From Alphaproteobacteria bacterium (GTDB taxonomy: Bacteria > Pseudomonadota > Alphaproteobacteria > Puniceispirillales > UBA1172), in NCBI GenBank assembly GCA_023259875.1, contig JALRFL010000102.1:1-5443 (forward strand): DNA of 5,443 nt. The letters run 5' to 3'. Positions within the stretch are counted from its first letter, which is position 1, and every line of letters begins with the position of its first letter. Shown here piece after piece: positions 1 through 5,119 of the stretch. The notes under the pieces are model-generated. The model saw only the letters and a program-made list of their open reading frames with translations. It searched no databases and was not told the DNA's origin. The translations under genes were made by a program, and so were the position numbers.

Positions 1-2
1 GC

Positions 3-101
3 GCTGTCACCGGAGGGATGCCACCGTCCGAGTTGGAGAAGATCGGGCGTCTCCTGTCGGGTGATGCTCCGAAGAAGCCAAAGCGGGAGGCGTCGTCGTG
101 A
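3..101 (+). CDS. C-terminal tail of an unrecognised protein (5' end outside window)
   Basis: This frame is open from the window edge to a TGA at 99-101 and gives about 32 residues ending in a basic, lysine-rich tail (SGDAPKKPKREASS). I do not recognise the family. Hydrophilic charged tails of this sort are common at protein C-termini, and the stop codon overlaps the GTG start of the next gene by 4 bases (GTGA), the usual layout of translationally coupled genes. GC content is high, roughly 64 percent across positions 1-180. The alternative is that no gene is present and the open frame is chance; the coupling and the Shine-Dalgarno-like sequence inside it argue mildly for a real gene. The peptide does not resemble the missing N-terminal half of COQ9. 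Confidence 0.45.
   Translation, partial: AVTGGMPPSELEKIGRLLSGDAPKKPKREASS
85..90 (+). promoter_or_regulatory. Ribosome binding site supporting the GTG start of the COQ9-domain gene
   Basis: GGGAGG lies 7 bases ahead of the GTG at 98. The spacing and strength are good for a Shine-Dalgarno sequence, which is why GTG 98 is preferred over the in-frame ATG at 107. It sits inside the coding tail of the preceding gene, so a chance match cannot be excluded. Confidence 0.5.
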
Positions 102-460
102 CCGAGATGCTGCGGACACGCGAGGCGCTAGGCCGTCCGCAACATGCGTCGTTGGGGTTGCGGATCCTTTACCGAACCGTTGACCGGATGTGGCGACTGG
201 CAGGGGATCGGTCGGTTGATTTCAATTTTTATTCCAAGCGCGCGCTTTTGGCCGGGGTTTATAGCGCAACCCTTGCGTATTGGGCAGCAAACCCATCGGC
301 TGATCGTGAAAAATTAGAACGCTTTGTTTCTCAGCGTCTTCGTGAAGTGGCATTCTTTCCAAAGGTGACAGCACCGGCACGCAAAGCTGCTACCGTTGGG
401 GTTCAGATGGTTGGACGAATGATTGGGCGGCTATCGCCGCCTTGGGTTCGCCCGTTCTGA
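98..460 (+). CDS. COQ9-domain protein, short form lacking the N-terminal TetR-like part
   Basis: The 120 residues match the C-terminal COQ9 domain. The core at residues 20-62 (LRILYRTVDRMWRLAGDR, then DFNFYSKRALLAGVYSATL and YW) is the hallmark of the family. COQ9 is a lipid-binding partner of the ubiquinone synthesis complex and works with the COQ7 hydroxylase. Residues 70-87 align with the section after the core, and residues 92-113 (ending GRMIGRL) form a probable amphipathic helix, in keeping with the membrane-contacting last helix of COQ9. Family members usually have about 200-230 residues with an N-terminal TetR-like helical bundle. That part is missing here: the frame closes at a TGA at 62-64, and neither other forward frame upstream encodes it. 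A good Shine-Dalgarno and GTGA coupling suggest that the short form is translated. It may be a natural single-domain variant, a truncated relic, or the result of a sequence junction. Confidence 0.75.
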   Translation: MTEMLRTREALGRPQHASLGLRILYRTVDRMWRLAGDRSVDFNFYSKRALLAGVYSATLAYWAANPSADREKLERFVSQRLREVAFFPKVTAPARKAATVGVQMVGRMIGRLSPPWVRPF

Positions 461-488
461 TCATCACCCCCCTTTCGTTAGTTGTATT

Positions 489-494
489 AAAGGA
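489..494 (+). promoter_or_regulatory. Ribosome binding site of metA
   Basis: AAAGGA ends 8 bases before the GTG at 503. It fixes GTG as the metA start, and the MPIKI N-terminus agrees with the conserved MPI start of MetA proteins. Confidence 0.7.
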
Positions 495-502
495 ATTATA
501 CC

Positions 503-1420
503 GTGCCAATTAAGATTCAGTCTGATCTTCCAGCCCGTGAGGTCTTGGAAAAGGAAAATGTAGATTTGATTCTTAGCGACCGTGCTAAGACTCAAGATAT
601 CCGCCCTATTCGGCTTTTGTTTCTCAATCTCATGCCAAAGAAAAAAGAAACGGAGATTCAGTTTGCGCGTCTTTTGGGCAACAGCCCTCTTCAGATTGAG
701 CTTACGCTGATGACCACCGCCAGTTATACCCCCCGAAACACGGAACCGGGTTATCTGCGGCGGTTTTATCGCTATCTCTCTGATGTCAAAGATGAATATT
801 TTGATGGCCTGATCATTACCGGCGCGCCGGTGGAAACCTTGCCGTTTGATGAGGTGGATTACTGGCCTGAACTGGTTGAAATCATGGAATGGTCACGCAA
901 GCATTGTTTCCGCCGGATGGGGATATGTTGGGGTGGTCAGGCGATGCTTTATCATTTCCATCAGATTGAAAAATATATGATTGGCGCGAAACGCTTTGGT
1001 GTCTATAACCACCGGCTCAATGATAACAAAACCCGATTAATGAACGGGTTTACGGATTCTTTTCCGATGCCGGTGTCACGCTATACGGAAAACCGGTCTG
1101 ATGAAATTCGTCATGCCCCAATGCTAGAGGTACTGGCAGAGAGCCCTGAAACAGGCCCCGGAATTGTTAGGCATAGTCAGTCTGGTGACCTTTATGTTCT
1201 CAATCATCTGGAATATGACGCGGAAACATTAGCGGCGGAATATGCGCGAGATCAAGACGCTGGTCTCGGCACATCACTGCCTGCCAATTATTTTCCTGAT
1301 GATGATCCTAGCAAAACGCCAATGAATTACTGGCGGCCTTTTGCCTTTCTGTTTATCACCAACTGGATACATGATTTGTATCAGAGCACCCCGTTTGATC
1401 TTTCTGAATTGGGCAAATAA
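503..1420 (+). CDS. metA: Homoserine O-acyltransferase MetA, predicted acetyl-CoA type
   Basis: MetA is a cytoplasmic enzyme that acylates the hydroxyl of L-homoserine, the first committed step of methionine synthesis. The 305 residues give near full-length agreement with the E. coli enzyme (309 aa): MPI start, NLMPKKKETE at 42-51, TGAPVE at 106-111, GICWGGQAM at 140-148, NHLEYDAETL at 234-243, NYFPDDDPSKTP at 262-273 and a TNWIHDLYQ tail. Numbering is collinear, so the catalytic residues can be read off as Cys142, His235 and Glu237, all present. Residue 111 is Glu. In the characterised MetA enzymes Glu111 goes with acetyl-CoA use and Gly111 with succinyl-CoA use, so homoserine O-acetyltransferase is the better functional call even though pipelines often write succinyltransferase. 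The start is GTG with a clear ribosome binding site. It follows the COQ9 gene by 42 bases and converges with purK. No SAM riboswitch is visible in the short leader. Confidence 0.96.
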   Translation: MPIKIQSDLPAREVLEKENVDLILSDRAKTQDIRPIRLLFLNLMPKKKETEIQFARLLGNSPLQIELTLMTTASYTPRNTEPGYLRRFYRYLSDVKDEYFDGLIITGAPVETLPFDEVDYWPELVEIMEWSRKHCFRRMGICWGGQAMLYHFHQIEKYMIGAKRFGVYNHRLNDNKTRLMNGFTDSFPMPVSRYTENRSDEIRHAPMLEVLAESPETGPGIVRHSQSGDLYVLNHLEYDAETLAAEYARDQDAGLGTSLPANYFPDDDPSKTPMNYWRPFAFLFITNWIHDLYQSTPFDLSELGK

Positions 1421-1426
1421 GCCCAA
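1409..1426 (+). terminator. Hairpin across the metA stop codon, weak terminator candidate
   Basis: TTGGGC at 1409-1414 and GCCCAA at 1421-1426 form a perfect 6-bp stem around the loop AAATAA, which contains the metA stop. It lies in the only gap between the convergent metA and purK (34 bases), so it could act on both transcripts. Neither side is followed by a clear T-run, so intrinsic termination is only a possibility. Confidence 0.3.
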
Positions 1427-1454
1427 AGGTTAAGACAAAGTGTGCAGATAAAGG

Positions 1455-2528
1455 TTAGTCGATGCGCTGATTGAGATGCGCCATTTTGCGCCCCGTCCGC
1501 GCTTCGGCTTTACCATAACGGTGAATATAGACCCCGGGTTCAGCCATTGCGGTATCCAGCAATGGCATATCTTCGCCCAGAATATTGGTCATCCGCCAGC
1601 GTCCAGTGGCATTAACGCGCCCCATAGGCAATCCTGCGGCCACGCGAATAAGCTGGCTAAATTGGCTGGTTTCCGCGCCTTCAATCGTCCAGTGAAAAGA
1701 ATTATGAGGACGAGGGGCAATTTCATTAAACAAAAGATTGCCATCACGGGTGATAAACATTTCTGCCGCTAACACCCCGGTCAGTTCTAAATCTTCTGCC
1801 ATGGCAATAACGGCGGCTTTGCCCTCATCCCATAACGCTGGTGTAAGAATGTCTGCTAGAGCAGGCGCCTCAGAAATATGGAGGATGCCGCCACGATGCT
1901 GGTTGATGCTAGCAGGCCAGACAGCAATCTGACCTTGATGATCACGCGCCACCAGAAAGCTAGCCTCTGCAGTAAAATCCACGATTTCTTCTAAAATCAG
2001 ATCATCGCTGCCAAGATGCGCAATCGCGGCTAAAGGATCAGCATCTGCGGCAAGCCGCATCTGGCCTTTGCCATCATATCCCATGCGGCAGGTTTTGAGG
2101 ATGCCGCCACCAAAACGGGATAAGGCATCAGCCAGACTCGCGCCATCCTTCACCCCTGCGTAGCGCGGGGTAGAGATACCAAGGGTGCGTGCGTTATCTT
2201 TTTCTGAAAGACGATGCTGTGCCACGCGCAAAGCTTTGCCGCCCGGGCAAACCGGAACATGATTTGCCAACATATCCATGGCTTCAACAGGGACATTTTC
2301 AAACTCGCAAATCACACTATCAACGCTATTGGCAAAGGCCGTTAAGGCGGCGGTATCGGTGTAATCGGCGCGCGTGGAAACCGCGGCAATATCGGTTGCA
2401 GGGGCATCACCATCAGGGGCAAAGACATGACAACGATAACCAAGGGCAGAGGCCGCCTCAATCGCCATACGGCCTAACTGACCACCGCCTAAGACTCCGA
2501 TCATAGCTTTTTCTGGAAGCATCTTCAT
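1455..2528 (-). CDS. purK: N5-carboxyaminoimidazole ribonucleotide synthase PurK
   Basis: PurK uses ATP and bicarbonate to convert AIR to N5-CAIR in purine synthesis; PurE then rearranges the product. The sequence is a complete ATP-grasp PurK of 357 residues, normal for the family. The N-terminal preATP-grasp domain carries GVLGGGQLGRM (11-21). The ATP-grasp core shows GGILKTCRMGYDGKGQ (141-156), LILEEIVDF (177-185), FLVARD (191-196), and the metal and substrate segment FNEIAPRPHNSFHWTIEGA (267-285) followed by TSQFSQLIR. The C-terminal domain ends in YGKAEARTGRKMAH (338-351). The chosen start is ATG 2528, which gives MKMLPEK ahead of the glycine loop as in other alphaproteobacterial PurK proteins; a TTG at 2534 overlapping the purE stop and an ATG at 2522 are alternatives. 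It starts 2 bases after the purE stop, so coupled translation is likely. Phe278 stands where most family members have Gly (HNSGHWT). Confidence 0.97.
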   Translation of the reverse strand: MKMLPEKAMIGVLGGGQLGRMAIEAASALGYRCHVFAPDGDAPATDIAAVSTRADYTDTAALTAFANSVDSVICEFENVPVEAMDMLANHVPVCPGGKALRVAQHRLSEKDNARTLGISTPRYAGVKDGASLADALSRFGGGILKTCRMGYDGKGQMRLAADADPLAAIAHLGSDDLILEEIVDFTAEASFLVARDHQGQIAVWPASINQHRGGILHISEAPALADILTPALWDEGKAAVIAMAEDLELTGVLAAEMFITRDGNLLFNEIAPRPHNSFHWTIEGAETSQFSQLIRVAAGLPMGRVNATGRWRMTNILGEDMPLLDTAMAEPGVYIHRYGKAEARTGRKMAHLNQRID

Positions 2529-2530
2529 GG

Positions 2531-3034
2531 TCAAGCTTTCGGGGTTTCTGCCACATTATCAGTAACATTCTGACGCCAGTCTTTTAGCCGTTTTGCCAAT
2601 TCCGGATCAGATAGTGCCAAAATGGCGGCGGCCATTAATCCGGCATTACTAGCCCCGGCCTTGCCAATAGCAAGCGTGCCTACGGGAATTCCTGCAGGCA
2701 TCTGAACAATCGAAAGCAGAGAATCCATCCCTTTAAGCGCTTGGCTTTCCACAGGCACGCCAAGCACAGGCAAGACCGTATTTGCGGCAAGCATACCCGG
2801 TAAATGAGCGGCACCCCCAGCGCCAGCAATAATAACCTTTATGCCGCGCGTTTGCGCCGTATCACCATATTCCTTAAGCCGATCCGGCGTGCGGTGCGCA
2901 GATACAATCCGGCTTTCATAGGGTATGGCTAATTGATCCAATATCTCTGCGGCGTGGGTCATGGTTGGCCAATCTGACTGACTGCCCATGCAAATCCCAA
3001 CAATGGGTGCTTGTGAACGGGATTGAGAGCTCAT
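2531..3034 (-). CDS. purE: N5-carboxyaminoimidazole ribonucleotide mutase PurE, class I
   Basis: PurE converts N5-CAIR to CAIR, the step after PurK, by moving the carboxyl group to C4. The 167 residues contain all class I landmarks: GICMGSQSDWPTM (13-25), SAHRTPDR (45-52) whose His47 corresponds to the catalytic histidine of E. coli PurE, AGAGGAAHLPGM (70-81), LGVPVES (91-97) and MPAGIPVGTLAIGKAGASNA (112-131). Class I PurE needs a PurK partner, which lies directly downstream, so the pair is self-consistent. Start ATG 3034 is supported by AAAGGA 10 bases upstream. DUF465 ends 36 bases upstream on the same strand with no visible terminator between, so the three genes probably form one transcript. 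Confidence 0.97.
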   Translation of the reverse strand: MSSQSRSQAPIVGICMGSQSDWPTMTHAAEILDQLAIPYESRIVSAHRTPDRLKEYGDTAQTRGIKVIIAGAGGAAHLPGMLAANTVLPVLGVPVESQALKGMDSLLSIVQMPAGIPVGTLAIGKAGASNAGLMAAAILALSDPELAKRLKDWRQNVTDNVAETPKA

Positions 3035-3044
3035 GTTTTCTCTG

Positions 3045-3050
3045 TCCTTT
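3045..3050 (-). promoter_or_regulatory. Ribosome binding site of purE
   Basis: On the minus strand AAAGGA lies 10 bases ahead of the purE ATG. It occupies the 36-base gap after the DUF465 stop and supports the assigned start. Confidence 0.55.
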
Positions 3051-3070
3051 GTTACGCGCTAAAGCCGTTA

Positions 3071-3298
3071 TCAGGCGATAATATCGGGAAGAAGTTTTTG
3101 ATGAATGGCTCTGATCTCATCCTTTATGGCCAATTTCCGCTTTTTAAAGCGTTGGAGACGAAGCGCATCTACCAGTGGTTCGCCCCCCATCTGGAAAATC
3201 ACTTCATCCAAATCTCTGTGTTCAAGGGTCAACTGTTCCAGCCGTTTCATGAGCTGGGATTGTTCCTCGTCCGTATCGTCCTTGTCCCTGCCGCTCAT
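3071..3298 (-). CDS. DUF465 (YdcH-family) small protein upstream of purEK
   Basis: A 75-residue, highly charged protein. Residues 24-66 fit the DUF465 signature: an EHRDLDEVI helix (26-34), a short turn with GGEPLVDAL, then LQRFKKRKLAIKDEIRAI (48-65). These two helices make a small helical hairpin or coiled coil. There is no signal peptide or membrane segment. The first 20 residues (SGRDKDDTDEEQSQ) are acidic and probably disordered. The family has no settled biochemical role. As I recall, DUF465 genes recur next to purE in alphaproteobacteria, and the same-strand position 36 bases ahead of purE suggests co-transcription with purEK. The ribosome binding site is weak (GGGTA about 6 bases before ATG), so translation may depend on reading into it from upstream; a mini-ORF ends in ATGA overlap with its start. 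Confidence 0.85.
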   Translation of the reverse strand: MSGRDKDDTDEEQSQLMKRLEQLTLEHRDLDEVIFQMGGEPLVDALRLQRFKKRKLAIKDEIRAIHQKLLPDIIA

Positions 3299-3393
3299 TT
3301 TCTATACCCAATGACAAACCGAGTCTCTTTGGCCTGCTTTACGATACCTGCCAAGATACGCCTCATGCGCATCATCTGCATCATCTGCATCAT
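3295..3393 (-). CDS. Candidate 32-residue Met-rich mini-ORF coupled to DUF465
   Basis: On the minus strand an ATG lies 5 bases after the DUF1013 stop and opens a frame of 32 codons. It begins MMQMMQMMRMRR, continues ILAGIVKQAKETR, and stops at a TGA that overlaps the DUF465 ATG by 4 bases (ATGA). The repeated Met codons come from a 9-base tandem repeat. No good Shine-Dalgarno precedes it, so initiation would have to be by re-initiation after DUF1013. I recognise no family. It may be a leader peptide that couples DUF1013 and DUF465 translation, or a chance frame created by the repeat; chance is at least as likely. Confidence 0.22.
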   Translation of the reverse strand: MMQMMQMMRMRRILAGIVKQAKETRFVIGYRK

Positions 3394-3395
3394 CT
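3369..3395. repeat. Perfect 9-base tandem repeat, three copies
   Basis: Three exact copies of GCATCATCT (AGATGATGC on the minus strand) run head to tail between the DUF1013 stop and the DUF465 start, and the preceding CTCATGCG looks like a degenerate partial copy. The unit is a multiple of three, so copy-number change would keep the frame of anything translated across it. This is a simple-sequence repeat, too short and lacking spacers to be CRISPR. Confidence 0.9.
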
Positions 3396-3398
3396 GAA

Positions 3399-3965
3399 TC
3401 AGGGCAGTTCAGACAGACCTTGAACCTGTTCAGACGGAGATTTCACATCATCGCCAGTTTTGGCGATAGCCTCATCAAGAGCCACTTGGGTGCAGAGCCC
3501 CAGCATAACCGGATGCTTGGCGGTAATATTAGCAATATTCCAATGCGAGCGTTCACGAATCTTTGTGATGGTGTCGCGTGTGGTGCCAACCAATTTGGAA
3601 ATCGCACTGTCTTTCATATTGGGATGATGTTTCACCAGCCATGCGATTCCATCAGGCTTATCGCCACGCTTTGCCAGAGGGATATAAGTTGGCCCCTTGG
3701 TGCGGTTGGTCGGTTCAGGCAGAACAGAGGTTGAGCGAACCAGAGATGCGGTTTCATCCGCTTCACAACGCTGAATTTCTTCCTGCGTTAGCTGTTTGTT
3801 GAGGACGGGATCATAACCACGAATGCCACTGCCAACATCACCATCAGCGATGGCTTGCACCTCAAGATCATGCAAGGAACAAAAATCAGCAATCTGGGAA
3901 AAGGTCAGGGCCGTGTTGTCGATCAGCCAAACGGCGGTCGCTTTGGGCATCAGTAAATCGGTCAT
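3399..3965 (-). CDS. DUF1013 family protein, TrcR-like probable cell-cycle transcriptional regulator
   Basis: The 188 residues match the alphaproteobacterial DUF1013 family from the first residue: LLMPKATAVWLIDNTALTF (4-22), QIADFCSLHDLEVQAIADG (24-42), GIRGYDPVLNKQLTQEEI (47-64) and RCEAD (66-70). A variable linker follows at about 71-89, then GPTYIPLAKRGDKPDGIAWL (91-110). Residues 114-142 (HPNMKDSAISKLVGTTRDTI, then TKIRERSHW) look like a helix-turn-helix, and the N-terminal half may hold a second one, which fits DNA binding. From memory, public annotation names this family cell cycle transcriptional regulator TrcR. The tail after LGLCTQ (155-160) is poorly conserved and hydrophilic. ATG 3965 is preceded by a strong GGAGG. 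A 152-base gap to ygfZ upstream leaves room for its own promoter, and DUF465-purEK lies downstream on the same strand. Confidence 0.88.
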   Translation of the reverse strand: MTDLLMPKATAVWLIDNTALTFSQIADFCSLHDLEVQAIADGDVGSGIRGYDPVLNKQLTQEEIQRCEADETASLVRSTSVLPEPTNRTKGPTYIPLAKRGDKPDGIAWLVKHHPNMKDSAISKLVGTTRDTITKIRERSHWNIANITAKHPVMLGLCTQVALDEAIAKTGDDVKSPSEQVQGLSELP

Positions 3966-3969
3966 CTTG

Positions 3970-3974
3970 CCTCC
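3970..3974 (-). promoter_or_regulatory. Strong ribosome binding site of the DUF1013 gene
   Basis: GGAGG on the minus strand, 4 bases ahead of the ATG at 3965. It is the strongest Shine-Dalgarno in the minus-strand block, though the spacing is slightly short. Confidence 0.65.
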
Positions 3975-4117
3975 AGATTACAAGTCAGAAAAGAAAAACA
4001 GTTCAGCCCTTCACCAAAACAGGTGACCGGCGAAAGATTTCCAGTATCCGTTAACGGCACGCATAACATCACAGCTATGCTTGCTATCCCCTTTCCTACG
4101 CCGAAACTGTGTTGAAA
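3975..4117 (-). promoter_or_regulatory. Probable promoter and leader region between ygfZ and the DUF1013 gene
   Basis: This is the longest non-coding stretch in the window and the likely site of a promoter for DUF1013 and perhaps the genes after it. It contains a perfect 10-base palindrome CCGTTAACGG at 4048-4057, a short inverted repeat (TCACC at 4011-4015 and GGTGA at 4022-4026, 6-base loop), and a T-rich run on the minus strand (about 3986-3999). I could not place a convincing -35/-10 pair, so the call rests on position and the palindrome. Confidence 0.35.
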
Positions 4118-4996
4118 TCAAGCCTTTATGGTAGATATCAGAGGCGATAATAGGGTGATAGCCGTATCCCCTGTGGTAAGGGGCTTACCACTTTCTGCGG
4201 CATCAAGCCGGATATTAGCCAGTCCAACCCAGCCATCTTGATCTTTTGCTAGCCCTAATACCTCACCCACAGGTTTGCCATCACAGATAACATCTGTGGG
4301 GATTGGAAAACACTGCGCGGTTTTAATGGGCATATAGCGGCGTTTTAGTAACCCTCGGTAACGGGTTCTTGCGGTGACTTCCTGACCAATAAAACAGCCT
4401 TTATCAAAACTAATGGCACCCAGATCATCAAGCCGCGCTTCGAGGGGAAGGGCTTTTTCTGTGGGCAATTCAGTTTGGCCTTCGGCGATAGCCAGACGAT
4501 AGCGCGCCGCCTGATAGGCTTCAGCCAATTTATCATGGTCTGGCGACCCTTCGGTGGGGTCTTGCGTCGGTGCGGTATCATAACGGCGCCAGGCCAGATG
4601 TTCTTCTGCCCCGGCCAAAGAAAACCGAGTATCTATGAGCCAATGTGAATCTTCAACCGAGCCATATGCGGCGATAACAGCGTCTGCCGAAGGCGCAATT
4701 TCAACCGGTCGCCGCATCCGATAAAGCCACAGTTTTTGAACTAGCATAGGCATAACATCACTATCACATTCTAAGCGATAACCCTGAGCAGTCTGGCTGA
4801 TGAGCAAATCAAAAAGAATACGCCCTTGCGGGGTTAATAATGCCGCTGGCATGACCTGATCGGGGGTAATCGTGCGGATATTGAGGGTCAGCAGATCATT
4901 CAGAAAATCACACGCCTCATCGCCCGTAACCATAAGCGAGCCGCGTTGGCGAAGGGGGACGATCACTGCATCCTTTGTATCTGGTATGTCTGGCAT
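4118..4996 (-). CDS. ygfZ: YgfZ/IBA57-type folate-binding protein (GcvT-like), Fe-S cluster maintenance
   Basis: YgfZ and its mitochondrial relative IBA57 are tetrahydrofolate-binding, GcvT-fold proteins that help assemble or repair iron-sulfur enzymes; E. coli YgfZ is needed for tRNA methylthiolation by MiaB. The key signature DKGCFIGQEVTARTRYRG is present at residues 198-215, with the essential Cys at 201 within KGCxxGQE. Other landmarks are VTGDEACDFLNDLLT (23-37), LLTPQGRILFDLLI (53-66), RYRLAIAEG (165-173, the usual R-x-R-x-x-x-G segment) and a C-terminal beta domain (about 220-292) beginning RRYMPI. At 292 residues it is typical of alphaproteobacterial forms. ATG 4996 is chosen because AGGTGA lies 7 bases upstream; a TTG at 5047 would add 17 residues but has no ribosome binding site. 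It is divergent from the creatinase gene and leads the minus-strand block. Confidence 0.93.
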   Translation of the reverse strand: MPDIPDTKDAVIVPLRQRGSLMVTGDEACDFLNDLLTLNIRTITPDQVMPAALLTPQGRILFDLLISQTAQGYRLECDSDVMPMLVQKLWLYRMRRPVEIAPSADAVIAAYGSVEDSHWLIDTRFSLAGAEEHLAWRRYDTAPTQDPTEGSPDHDKLAEAYQAARYRLAIAEGQTELPTEKALPLEARLDDLGAISFDKGCFIGQEVTARTRYRGLLKRRYMPIKTAQCFPIPTDVICDGKPVGEVLGLAKDQDGWVGLANIRLDAAESGKPLTTGDTAITLLSPLISTIKA

Positions 4997-5119
4997 AGCC
5001 TGATCACCTGCTTTGGGGGCATGATCCGCATTTTCGCGGACACCCAATTGATATGGCTGTTCGTGGTCTGATCTTCAAGGGCGGTGATTGCCAAACCATC
5101 CAGCCTTTCGTGATAAGTT
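4997..5119. promoter_or_regulatory. Divergent intergenic region between ygfZ and creatinase
   Basis: The 123 bases between the two starts must hold promoters for both directions. For ygfZ the Shine-Dalgarno AGGTGA is at 5009-5004 on the minus strand. A poor promoter match on that strand is TTGAAG (5078-5073), a 17-base gap, then CATATC (5055-5050). A short inverted repeat, TCCGC at 5025-5029 and GCGGA at 5036-5040, could be an operator half-site pair or part of a leader hairpin. For creatinase I see neither a convincing promoter nor a strong ribosome binding site. Confidence 0.4.

Noticed and set aside
461..502. Possible SAM-II riboswitch ahead of metA, as in many alphaproteobacteria
   Set aside because: The 42-base leader lacks the SAM-II pseudoknot pattern and leaves little room for it.
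1476..2506. Plus-strand open frames opposite purK
   Set aside because: They are antisense to a strongly conserved gene and their translations resemble no known protein.
3369..3395. Direct repeats as a CRISPR array
   Set aside because: The 9-base units abut with no spacers, and no cas genes are near.
3302..3442. Minus-strand frame running past the DUF1013 stop that reads the repeat as DDADDADDA, a possible frameshifted alternative C-terminus
   Set aside because: The DUF1013 frame already gives a full-length protein, the tail is variable in the family, and no slippery site was seen.
4011..4026. Intrinsic terminator for ygfZ from the TCACC/GGTGA inverted repeat
   Set aside because: The stem is only 5 bp and the T-rich run on the minus strand starts more than 10 bases after it.
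4048..4066. CtrA-box candidate (TTAA-N7-TTAA) upstream of DUF1013
   Set aside because: The second half-site reads CATA, two mismatches from TTAA.
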